A model generated the notes under the pieces. It ran no database searches, had not been told where the DNA came from, and saw nothing but the letters and a program-made list of their open reading frames with translations. This document shows positions 9,393-17,499 of a DNA stretch of 64,000 bases, piece after piece. Position 1 is the first letter of the stretch. Every line of letters begins with the position of its first letter. Origin of the DNA: Rubrobacter_D sp963840835 (lineage in GTDB: Bacteria > Actinomycetota > Rubrobacteria > Rubrobacterales > Rubrobacteraceae); NCBI GenBank assembly GCA_963840835.1, contig CAWJAM010000016.1, forward strand, positions 1-64,000, read 5' to 3'. A program made the translations under genes and the position numbers.

Positions 9393-10748
9393 ATGAACCA
9401 GGCCATAGACAAAAGGACGAGTGGAACAGCGTGGAGCACGAAGACGCTTCTTGGTGCGTGCCTGATGGCGGTGGCGACGCTGTTGGCCGCGTGCTTGATG
9501 GCAGCCCAGCCAGCCCACGCCTCAACCACCTTCGTCGTCAACTCCCAACAGGGCGACGAATCGGACGCAAGCAGCGCCGACGCTTTGTGCAAGACCTCTA
9601 ACGGCGAGTGCACGCTGAGGGCCGCCATCCAGCAGGCAAACTTCACCCCCGGCGCCGACACCATCAACTTCAATGCCCCCGGCGGTTTTGTCAGCCTCCA
9701 CCCCACCGCCCCCATGCCGGTCATCACCGATGCGGTGACCATAGACGGCTACAGCCAGCCCGGCACGCACCCCAACACACTGGCCAAGGGGGCGACGCGG
9801 TGCTCGCGGTCGATCTGCTCGGAGATAAAACGTCCTTTGGGAGCGGGCTCGACATAAGAGCCGACAACACCGTGGTCAGGGGACTGTTGATCGGCCAGTT
9901 CAAAGGTCGCGGAATCGATATCTTGGTAACGGCAACAAGATCGCGGGCAACTTCATCGGCACCGAGCCGGTTAACATACCCGATATAGGCAACGGAAGCG
10001 AGGGAGTGGCTGTCGTAAGCGGGTCTAACAACACCATCGGGGGCGCCTCTCCCGCCGCCCGCAACGTCGTCTCCGGCAACGACGCTAACGGCGTCTTGAT
10101 CTCCGGCTCGTCAAACAACAAGGTGCTTGGCAACCTCATAGGCACCCTGAAGGACGGGACCACCGCCCTGGGCAACACCCGCAACGGGGTGCTGATCGTC
10201 GGCGGGTCCAACAACACCGTCGGGGACGGCTCCTCCGGAGGGGCCAACACCATCGCCTTTAACGGCACTCCCAACAGCGGCACGGGTGGGGTGGCGATCC
10301 ATGAATCGGGCCAAGGCGGCAACGCCAACGGCAACCGCGTCCTCTCCAACTCCATCTTCTCTAACGAAGGGCTTGGCATAGTCCTCGGCAACAACTTGTT
10401 CCAGACCCCCAACGACACCGGAGACGCGGACTCCGGCCCCAACAACGGGCAGAACTTCCTGTGCTTACCTCGGCCAAGAACGCCACGACTACCACAGTAA
10501 CCGGCAAGCTGAACAGCACCCCAGGCAAGACCTTCAACATTCAGTTCTTCTCCAACCCTGCAGGCGGAGACGAGGGCAAGGTGTTCATCGGCAGCAAGTC
10601 CGTCACGACAGGCTCATTAGGCAACGCCTCCTTTACCTTCAAGAGTGTAAGCAAGGTCGCCAAGGGGCGGACCATCACAGCCACCGCCACCGACCCTGCT
10701 GGCAACACCTCGGAGTTCTCGGCCCCGAAGACGGTGGCATCTTCCTAG
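9393..10748 (+). pseudogene. CSLREA-type exported parallel beta-helix protein, several frameshifts
   Basis: The N-terminus has a signal peptide (LLGACLMAVATLLAACLMAA, then QPAHA) and the CSLREA-type motif: TFVVNSQQGDESDA, then NGECTLRAAIQQANFTPGADTINF. The body continues in other frames as beta-helix repeats: NTVVRGLLIGQFKGRGIDI; SNNTIGGASPAARNVVSGND; NNKVLGNLIGT; NTVGDGSSGGANTIAFNG. It ends with a C-terminal Ig-like part (TTTVTGKLNSTPGKTFNIQF...VAKGRTITATATDPAGNTSEFS). At least three frame changes are needed (near 9795, 9925 and 10465). The order of pieces is otherwise that of a complete protein of about 450 aa, so the damage is point-like rather than a large deletion. Confidence 0.78.
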
Positions 10749-10756
10749 AAGAAGCG

Positions 10757-10817
10757 CCCCGTAGGACGGGGTCTACCAGAGCAGATCATCGGGTCGGGGC
10801 ACCAAGCGCTCCGGCCC
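10757..10817 (+). terminator. Two successive terminator-like hairpins
   Basis: CCCCGT-AGG-ACGGGG (10757-10771), then GGGTCGGGG (10791-10799) with CTCCGGCCC (10809-10817), followed by CTCTT. They close the beta-helix gene. Confidence 0.55.
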
Positions 10818-10827
10818 CTCTTCATGC

Positions 10828-10880
10828 TCTATTCACCGAAGTGCGCGGAAGGGTGTTTATAGAAGTCGGCAAAGAAACCT
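10828..10880 (+). repeat. CTATTCACC interspersed repeat, copy 4
   Basis: CTATTCACCGAAGTGCGCGGAAGGG, then TTTATAGAAGTCGGC. It begins 11 bases after the terminator, as copy 2 does. The stretch from here to 11238 contains no gene I can support. Confidence 0.6.
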
Positions 10881-11238
10881 CCGAAAGACATGCCACTTGC
10901 CTCCGCGTCCCTCGCCGAAGTGGATGACATGTTGTAATAGTCTTGAGGCGTTCGAGAAGAGAGCCGAGGAGCAGACTCGGTGCAGAGGCGGTAGGAGGTA
11001 AAAAGCGGTAGCAAGCACCATTTACTAGACCATGGGAATCTACGTACCAACTAGGGGCTAGGTGGTTGCAGTTCAAGTGGCCGGCATTGACGGATGGCCT
11101 CCGCTAATGCGCGGCGGGGTGTGGTCCCACACTCCCAGCTGTGCCCGCTCCGATAAGAAGTTCTGCGATGCAAGGTGCAGGAAGAGGCTCGAGGGCAGCG
11201 AGCAGAACGATCTATGAGGATACGCTACGCCAGAACGC

Positions 11239-11398
11239 TGACACCACCGGGAACGCAATACGGTGCAACACTCAGCAAGGCAGGGAAAGGAAACCCCTCT
11301 AAATATGCGGCATTTGCAATCTCCTGCACACCCCTGCAACGCCTGAGTGATCACTCGTAATGAGCAGGGGTGAGCGGTTCGAGTCCGCTCGTCGGCTC
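11239..11398 (+). repeat. tRNA-derived integration junction, copy B
   Basis: TGACACCA (11239) stands before GGGAACGCAATACGGTGCAA. The leader continues to GCATTTGCAA...CACCCCTGCAACGCCTGAG and the tRNA part CTCGTAATGAGC, T-arm AGCGG-TTCGAGT-CCGCT and CGTCGGC. It is nearly identical to copy A over the last 140 bases, with GGGGTG instead of GGTC in the variable region. The sequence behind (TCTCTTTTT...) is shared with copy D. Confidence 0.75.
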
Positions 11399-11617
11399 TC
11401 TTTTTACCTGCAAATGCCACTAACCTTAAAGCCTCCAATGAAGCAGTAGACTTTATCCCAACGCCTCGTCCATACTGTCGGCTGCGTGCCCATGTAGCGG
11501 TCAAGGCTGCGAGTGGTTATCATGGCCTGCCCCAACAAGTGTCTGGCAAGATAATACCCCTTCGAGGTACTCTTGTGAAAGGAGCGTCCGACGATAGATG
11601 TAGAGTGCCTGCCGACC
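11399..11617. other. Intergenic region, no gene seen
   Basis: About 220 bases between junction B and the end of the phosphofructokinase relic. Nothing recognisable beyond short T-rich sequence shared with copy D. Confidence 0.35.
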
Positions 11618-12611
11618 CTAGCTGTAGGAGATCTCCTCGGGAAATCCGGCTAGCACCTCGGCCATCTCATGAAAGGTCCGGATCCAGGGGGCGAGATCTG
11701 TCCGACCACGTCGCTTTAACGGTAGAAAGCTCCATCCGCCGGCCCTCTAGCCCAATCATCATTCCGGATTACTTCTTCGCAGAGAGCCTTGACCGCCGCC
11801 GTTCCCATACGACTAGCCAGTATCCGGTCGAAGGCTGTGGGGCTCCCGCCTCGCTGGACGTGCCCCAGCCCCGTCAGGCGCGATATCGAACGCCCCCTCG
11901 GTGTCGTTTATGTACTTGTGGATGTCTTCGGCCGAGAGCTGTGCTCCCTCTGCGGCCACCACGATGAAGTGTGGCTTGCCCTGTTCCCAGGCCCTGCTGA
12001 ACGCATGCATGATCTCCTGTGGATTCGCCTCGAACTCCGGGACCAACACGACCTCTGCGCCCCCGGCTATGCCGCTCATGAGCGCCAGGTAGCCGCAGCG
12101 GCGACCCATCACCTCGACGACGTGGGCTCGCTGGTGGAGCTCGCGGTGTCCTTTATGCGGTCTATGGCCTCAAGTGCGGTGTTGAGTGCTGTGTCCACCC
12201 CTATGGCGTTGTCGGTGGCGAAGACATCGTTATCTATCGTAGCCGGGATTCCCACCACATTGACCCCAAGCTCTTGCAGCCTCAACGCCCCGCCTCAGGC
12301 TCCCTTCACCACCGATCACCACGAGACCTTCTACTCCTGCCTTCTGAAGCCGCATGGCCGCAAGCTCTTGTCCTTCTAGTGTGGCAAACTGTGTGGAACG
12401 GGCGGTTCCCAACACCGTTCCGCCCCGTTGGAGGATGCCCCCTACCCCACGGTTGCCCAAAGTGCGGGAAGCGGCCCTCAAGTAGCCCCTTGTAGCCGGC
12501 TTCTACTCCCACCACCTCCCAGCGCCGGGCGAAGGCGGTGCGTGCTGTGGCACGCACCGCAGCGTTCATGCCAGGTGCGTCGCCCCCGCTGGTCAGAACC
12601 GCAATCTTCAC
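11618..12611 (-). pseudogene. pfkA: 6-phosphofructokinase, multiple frameshifts
   Basis: All parts of an ATP-dependent phosphofructokinase can be read in order across several frames. The N-terminus is KIAVLTSGGDAPGMNAAVRA (starting at GTG 12611, or ATG 12641 with an extension). It is followed by GVGGILQRGGTVLGTARSTQ, LVVIGGEGSLRG and DNDVFATDNAIGVDTALNTA. Later come EVMGRRCGYLALMSGIAGGA, GKPHFIVVAAEGAQLSAEDI and the C-terminal GMMIGLEGRRMELSTVKATW, ending in HEMAEVLAGFPEEISYS and TAG 11618-11620. The catalytic TIDND region and the GGDG loop (here GGEG) lie beside frame breaks. At least five shifts make it non-functional as written. Confidence 0.82.
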
Positions 12612-13053
12612 GTCATGCTTCCTCTTGCTCTCATGCGCCACTAATAGGAGTCCAGACTACCAGAAAGCTGCACTCCTCAAAGCCGAAGCACAGCACTGTC
12701 CCGGCGGCCCCCTTGGCGGGGTGAAAGGTCGAACCTATTGCTTCTACCAGAGTGTCATAGCCAGGGCAATAGAGAACCGTCGTTCGCACATGCAAGGGTG
12801 CTCGGTCGCCCTTTAGGCCATAGCGGAGGCGCTGGCGGGCTTCGATCCGCACGCGATCGCCTGCAGCCGTCCCGGCTCCGAGTACCTGGAGCGGGGGCAC
12901 GATATGCGTCGACCTCGGTGCTAGAGTCGTTCATCGCAATGTACCAAGGTGCCGATGGGAAGCCCGCCTTGCAGCCCAAGGGCGCGAAAGAATCCAGGCC
13001 CTGTAAGCCGAATAGAAAGACCTTACCTAAGCTTATATAGGAGAGCTTACCCA
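12612..13053. other. Unassigned stretch between two relics
   Basis: About 440 bases with short open frames on both strands, none with recognisable family sequence. One + frame contains AIAEALAGFDPHAIACSRPG, which looks protein-like, but I cannot place it. Probably the remains of another gene. Confidence 0.35.
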
Positions 13054-13345
13054 ATGAGCGAATACGCAGTAAGCTTTCAGAATCAGCCGGTAGACGTGAG
13101 CGAGGAGTTCTCCAAACAGGAGAGTCACTTCTTTTTGGGATCGAGGGTCGACGAGTTCGATCAGCGTAGCGCGACCGGGAAGATACTATGGAAAAGCATG
13201 GCCCTAAAGCAGCGCGTGTCCTACCATCAGGTTGACGCTGCCGCTCGAGGACTACAGGGTGTGGCGGGATGTCCCGCCGGAAGAATACCAAGACGACCGG
13301 GACCTCCCCTTCTCCATCTCTTTCATCACTCCAACACATGGACAT
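13054..13345 (+). pseudogene. N-terminal fragment, possibly a family 31 glycoside hydrolase
   Basis: The frame starting MSEYAVSFQNQPVDVSEEFS continues SHFFLGSRVDEFDQRSATGK and ILWKSMALKQRVSYHQ. It then needs a shift near 13237 to continue LPLEDYRVWRDVPPEEYQDD and DLPFSISFITPT, after which the similarity ends. Its style recalls the N-terminal beta domain of GH31 alpha-glucosidases or xylosidases, but this is from memory and not certain. Only about 95 of an expected 700-800 residues remain, and no catalytic part is present. Confidence 0.45.
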
Positions 13346-13521
13346 TAGGTATGTTGGCAAGCACCAGGGGGATGAAGCTTGCTGTGCTTGACCTGGTGAG
13401 GCTCCTTGCTGCCAAGAAGAGTCTAGAGATAATAGCTGCAACTTTGGCTCAAATCCCTGTAGCAAGTCAGGGTATCTATTTATTAGTGTACAAGTCGATA
13501 GCGGGAAGTAGGTTCTGAAGG

Positions 13522-14787
13522 GTGTCTGATCCTCAAGAAATTGAGAGAGCAGCCTTGGAGGAAGTGCTCCGCCAGATGCCCGCTGCGGTCATCGTCGTCG
13601 AGGCTCCTTCGGGGAAGATCGTCTTTACTAACAGAGAAGCTCAGCAATGGACCGAGCAAGTATTGGGCCAGCGTGTGCCCTCGGAGCTAGGAGAGTATCG
13701 CGATTTCCAGGAGAGCAACAATTTCGAGATGCTCCATCCCGATGGACGGTCCTATGATCACGCAACAACTCCTCTCCGATCTATAACGATGAAGGGCGCA
13801 TCGTTGCGGGGATGGCTGTCGTCTACGACATAACCGAGCAGAAGCCGATCCACTTCGAAGCGCACTCCCCGCTAACTGACAGGTGGATCGATGCACGTCT
13901 ACCCGTCTGAGGAGGGCTTGTCTGTTTATTCCCAGGACATAACCGAACGCAAGCAGGTAGAGAGGGAGATGGAGACACGCACCCGTCAGCAGGCGGTCGT
14001 GGCGGAGCTGGGCCTCAGGACGCTGGAGCACAACGAGGACCTCCAGGCTCTTATGGACGAGGCCGTCGTTCTCGTTGCTAGCACCCTGGAAGCGGAGTAC
14101 TCCAAGATCGTTGAGCTACTTCCCGGTGGGGAGGAGTTGCTGCTTAGGGCTGGGGTAGGCTGGAGGGATAGGGCTCGTAGGAGAGGCTAAAGAGACAGCG
14201 GGCCTCGGCTCCCAGGCTGGCTATACCGCCCTGGTCGCAAGCGAAGCGGTGATCGTAGAGACCCTGAGCACGGAGGAGCGCTTTGAACCACCCCGTTGCT
14301 GGTAGAGCACGCAGTGGTAAGCAGCATGACCGTAGTGATCCCCGGTTCAGAGGGACCCTTCGGGATGCTGAGGGTGCACACAACAACTCACCGTACCTTC
14401 TCGGAGGATGACATCAACTTTTTGCAGGCTGTAGCCAACGTGCTGGCCACGGCCATCGAGCGCAAGGAGGCACAGCAGAGGCTGGAGGAGGTAAGGGAAG
14501 CTGAGAGAAGCCGCATAGGCCGTGACCTCCACGACGAGGCGCTCCAGGACTTGAGTGCCGCTCTTGTCGATGCACAACGCCTCAAGGAGGAAGATCTCTG
14601 TGCCCTGGTAGTGGGGCTGCGCGCACGGGCCGGGTGCGGCAGGCGGGGACAAAATCTGCTCGCTGTAGACGCAAGCTCTCTTCTCCAAGTGGGACAAAGA
14701 CTGCGGACCGGGAAAACTAGAGCATATTACTCAGAAAAAAATGAAGCACTCAGACGATGGCCGGACCTTGGCTGCCTGCTACTTTAG
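13522..14787 (+). pseudogene. PAS-PAS-GAF sensor histidine kinase, broken and truncated
   Basis: A GTG start gives a PAS domain (EVLRQMPAAVIVVEAPSGKI, then FTNREAQQW). A shift near 13800 leads to a second PAS end (DITERKQVEREMETRTRQQA). A GAF domain follows (LMDEAVVLVASTLEAEYSKI, later SSMTVVIPGSEGPFGMLRVH and FSEDDINFLQAVANVLATAI). Last comes the HisKA_3 dimerisation box EAERSRIGRDLHDEALQDLS, with the phospho-accepting His in RDLHDE. The ATP-binding domain is missing; after LKEEDL the sequence is unrelated. Two or more frameshifts break the GAF part. No response regulator is adjacent. Confidence 0.75.
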
Positions 14788-14843
14788 GCATCCTCAGACA
14801 GTGCTTGGGAGAGCCATGTCCATTGAAGGACTACTCCTGACGT

Positions 14844-15344
14844 GTGACGACTCGGGAAGGTGGCTCAGAAAATGAGCAGGAAGACACAGTGACCCGACGA
14901 ACCGAGGGGAAACGAGCCACTGGGCGAGCGCAGGGTCTGGCGTATTGGCTGATCGCGAGAAACGGGCATGGTCGGATAGAAGTGCTCACCCTCGACTGCA
15001 AGAAGACGCTACCGGTCTTCAGTAACGAGGACGAAGCTGAGATGTTCCTCCGGCTCGAGGGTGTCGCTGACGGCTGGCAGGTCAGTGAGAGCAGAGCCGG
15101 GGAGCTGGTCTCGATGCTCTATGGGCCTTGTACGGGTGTAAAGGAGGTGGCCCTCGACCCGTTACCGGAGATGGTGGTCGACAGGACCGTAGGGCTCGTG
15201 AGCTTGGATCGGAAACGCTTCATTCGGCGCCTGTTGGCCAGTAGGAGATTCTGCGAGCCAGATCGAGGACCGTCGCCACGCGAGATCGAGCAGAGGAGCG
15301 AGGCGTATCGACATATCCGATACCGCGCAGGGGGTGTTGCATAA
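14844..15344 (+). CDS. Hypothetical protein, Rubrobacter-like
   Basis: 166 aa, GTG start at 14844 (a later GTG at 14889 is possible). It is soluble, with no signal peptide or membrane segment. The middle reads LAYWLIARNGHGRIEVLTLD, then LPVFSNEDEAEMFLRLEGVA and DGWQVSESRAGELVSMLYGP, a compact alpha-beta look. I recognise no catalytic motif. Codon bias is like the neighbours and the length is uninterrupted, so it is likely real. Function unknown. Confidence 0.6.
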   Translation: MTTREGGSENEQEDTVTRRTEGKRATGRAQGLAYWLIARNGHGRIEVLTLDCKKTLPVFSNEDEAEMFLRLEGVADGWQVSESRAGELVSMLYGPCTGVKEVALDPLPEMVVDRTVGLVSLDRKRFIRRLLASRRFCEPDRGPSPREIEQRSEAYRHIRYRAGGVA

Positions 15345-15389
15345 CCAGGACACCAGTTCCGTAATCGGTTTTCCGAGGAGGAGTCACCG

Positions 15390-16043
15390 TTGTCAGGCTA
15401 CATACTCGTGATGATCGTTGGGGCCGCCATTTCGGGGATCGCTGCGCTCTGGGTGAGGAGTTCTTACTCGAAGTACTCGAAGAAGATGAGTACGAGCGGT
15501 CTTACCGGCGCCCAGACGGCGCGCATGATCCTGGACCGTAACGGACTCACAAACGTCCGCGTAGAGCCTGTGCCCGGACGGCTAACAGACCACTACGATC
15601 CGAGGAGCAAGGTGGTCAGGCTCTCTGAAAACAACTTCAGGCAGAGATCCATAGCTGCGGTGAGCGTAGCTGCCCACGAGGTGGGGCACGCCATCCAGGA
15701 CGCTACAGGCTACATTCCGATGAAGCTCAGGTCTGGGCTCTTTCCCGTTGTTGCCTTTAGCAGCCAGATCTGGCTGCCCCTGTTCTTCGTGGGCATCTTC
15801 ATCGGGACACCCCTGTTCATCCAGTTGGCGGCCATCCTGTTTATGGCGGTACTGGCGTTTCACGTTGTGACGCTACCGGTAGAGATCAATGCTTCCACCC
15901 GCGCCTACGGACTCCTGACCCGCTACGGCATACTCTCGCGCACGGAAGCCGGAGGCACAAGGCGCGTGCTTACTGCTGCTGCCTTCACCTACATCGCCGC
16001 GGCCTTGACCGCGTTCTTGACGCTTATGTATTTGCTCTTTTGA
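15390..16043 (+). CDS. Membrane zinc metallopeptidase (YugP/Zn_peptidase_2 type)
   Basis: 217 aa, starting at TTG 15390 behind GAGGAGG. It has an N-terminal membrane helix (GYILVMIVGAAISGIAALWV), then GAQTARMILDRNGL and DHYDPRSKVVRLSENNFRQR. The zinc site is VSVAAHEVGHAIQDATGY, an HEXXH motif. Two further membrane segments and a C-terminal one follow (AAFTYIAAALTAFLTLMYLLF). This is the normal order and length for the family. Its substrate is unknown. It opens a block of same-strand stress-related genes. Confidence 0.88.
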   Translation: MSGYILVMIVGAAISGIAALWVRSSYSKYSKKMSTSGLTGAQTARMILDRNGLTNVRVEPVPGRLTDHYDPRSKVVRLSENNFRQRSIAAVSVAAHEVGHAIQDATGYIPMKLRSGLFPVVAFSSQIWLPLFFVGIFIGTPLFIQLAAILFMAVLAFHVVTLPVEINASTRAYGLLTRYGILSRTEAGGTRRVLTAAAFTYIAAALTAFLTLMYLLF

Positions 16044-16104
16044 GCCAGAACGAATAAGAAGGAGAGTCGGCGGAGCGTAGGTGAAAACGGAGAAGGGAGT
16101 ATTC

Positions 16105-16705
16105 ATGACGACGAACACAAGCGCTGGGGCAGGCGGTCCCGTTCTACCTGTACTCTCGAGGAACTGGTGGATGCTGGCTTTGCGAGGACTGGCCGCAATA
16201 GTGTTCGGGGTGCTGGCATTCGTGTGGCCAGACATCACCCTTTTTGCCCTCGTCCTGCTCTTCGGTGCCTACATGCTGGTTGACGGTATCTTCGCCATAG
16301 TCGCCGCGGTTAGGGCAGCGGGACGAGAGGCTAGATGGTGGCTGCTTGTTGATCGAGGGAGTGCTTGGGGTGCTGGCAGGCCTGGTGGCGGCTTTCTGGC
16401 CGGGTCTTACGGCGCTGGCGCTACTCTACTTCATCGCTGCGTGGGCGATAGTGAGTGGCATCCTAGAGATAGCAGGAGCCATAAGGCTCAGGCGGGAGAT
16501 AGAAGGGGAGTGGGCGCTTGGGCTGAGCGGGGCTCTCTCTTTGCTCTTTGGTGTTCTGCTGGTAGTGATACCAGCACCCGCGGGTCTGCTCTCATTGGTG
16601 TGGCTGATCGGGGCGTACGCGCTGGCCTTCGGAGTGTTGCTGCTTGTTCTCGCCTTCAGGGTACGTAGCGCGCCTGAGATGCAGACGCCCCGGCGAGTCG
16701 AATAA
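16105..16705 (+). pseudogene. HdeD-like DUF308 membrane protein with one frameshift
   Basis: The ATG 16105 start (GAAGGGAG upstream) gives NWWMLALRGLAAIVFGVLAF, then VWPDITLFALVLLFGAYMLV and two helices. At about 16343 the frame changes by one base; in the next frame the protein continues LLIEGVLGVLAGLVAAFWPG, then LTALALLYFIAAWAIVSGIL and two more helix pairs up to RSAPEMQTPRRVE. Joined, it is a normal 200-residue, six-helix HdeD/DUF308 protein, a family linked to acid and general stress. The break lies in TGGCTGCTTGTTG, which is not a long homopolymer. Confidence 0.78.
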
Positions 16706-16836
16706 CGTCCGGCGGAGCCTGGAAAGATCTGGTGCGGAAGGAGGTTTGGTATAGAGCCGGCGAAGACGGATAAAGACGGGATCGATGTGTCCCGCCTCGG
16801 AAAGCGGGGCAAGCGCGAGAGAAGGGGATACAGACC

Positions 16837-17322
16837 ATGATGAGCCGACACAGGGGCCGCGGGTTCTACGACCCGTTGAGCGAGATGAACCGCCTGTTCG
16901 ACCAGATGTTCGGTGGCGTCGCCCGGCGAACAGGGGACGAGCAGAGGACACAGGACGCCGGGTGGTCCCCGGCGATCGACGTGATCCAGGAGGACGAGGA
17001 TCTGGTTGTCAGGGCGGAGCTCCCTGGAGCTAAGCCCGAGGACGTGGATATCACGGTCCACAACGGGGTCCTGACCATCTCAGGCAAACTCGAGGAAGAG
17101 AGGGAAGAGGAACGTAGCGGATACCTGGTCAGGGAACGCCGTTCTGGGTCATTCCGCAGAAGCCTGCAGCTGCCCCAGGACGTGGACGAAGATCAGATCA
17201 AAGCCAACTTCGAGAACGGCGTCCTGGAGGTCAAGATCCCGGGAGCGGCGGCCATCCAGGAACCCAAGCGCATCCAGATCGGGGGAGCCGATAGCTCGGA
17301 CGGCGGCAGCCCGAGCAGCTAG
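16837..17322 (+). CDS. Hsp20 small heat-shock protein
   Basis: 161 aa. The alpha-crystallin domain runs from about residue 43 (WSPAIDVIQEDEDLVVRAEL) to IPGAAAIQEPKRIQI. The family motifs are clear: PGAKPEDVDITVHNGVLTIS, RERRSGSFRRSLQLPQDVDE and the terminal AxFxNGVLxVxxP pattern (ANFENGVLEVKIP). It is an ATP-independent chaperone that holds unfolded proteins. The N-terminal GRGFYDPLSEMNRLFDQMFG is the usual oligomerisation arm. A hairpin follows, and the ClpC-like gene comes next, a coherent protein-quality-control pair. Confidence 0.94.
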   Translation: MMSRHRGRGFYDPLSEMNRLFDQMFGGVARRTGDEQRTQDAGWSPAIDVIQEDEDLVVRAELPGAKPEDVDITVHNGVLTISGKLEEEREEERSGYLVRERRSGSFRRSLQLPQDVDEDQIKANFENGVLEVKIPGAAAIQEPKRIQIGGADSSDGGSPSS

Positions 17323-17348
17323 CAGACGACTTCGAGGATGGAAAAGAG

Positions 17349-17426
17349 GCGGGGCTCCTTTTGCCCCGTCTACTTCCCGGATCGGCGCTCCCTTGTTCCC
17401 CCTCCCGAAGGAGGCGCCGATCCGGG
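17349..17426 (+). terminator. Terminator and second long inverted repeat before the Clp gene
   Basis: GGCGGGGC-TCCTTT-TGCCCCGTC (17349-17370) looks like the Hsp20 terminator. Directly after it, CCCGGATCGGCGC (17376-17388) pairs perfectly with GCGCCGATCCGGG (17414-17426) around 25 bases. The second repeat may be another terminator, an attenuator or a repressor site for the Clp gene, which starts 74 bases later. Confidence 0.5.
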
Positions 17427-17499
17427 AGGATGTTGCTATATCGCTTTTCGGCCACGGACAAAACCTCGCCGCGCGGCGGGTAGATCTTGAGGAGGCAAA

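Noticed and set aside
12755..13465. 236-codon minus-strand frame opposite the glycosidase fragment
   Set aside because: Low-complexity Arg/Ser/Pro composition typical of an antisense frame; the + strand reads as conserved protein.
17349..17430. CIRCE or HAIR heat-shock operator before the Clp gene
   Set aside because: Neither consensus is present; the inverted repeats are GC-rich hairpins of different sequence, so only a generic call is made.
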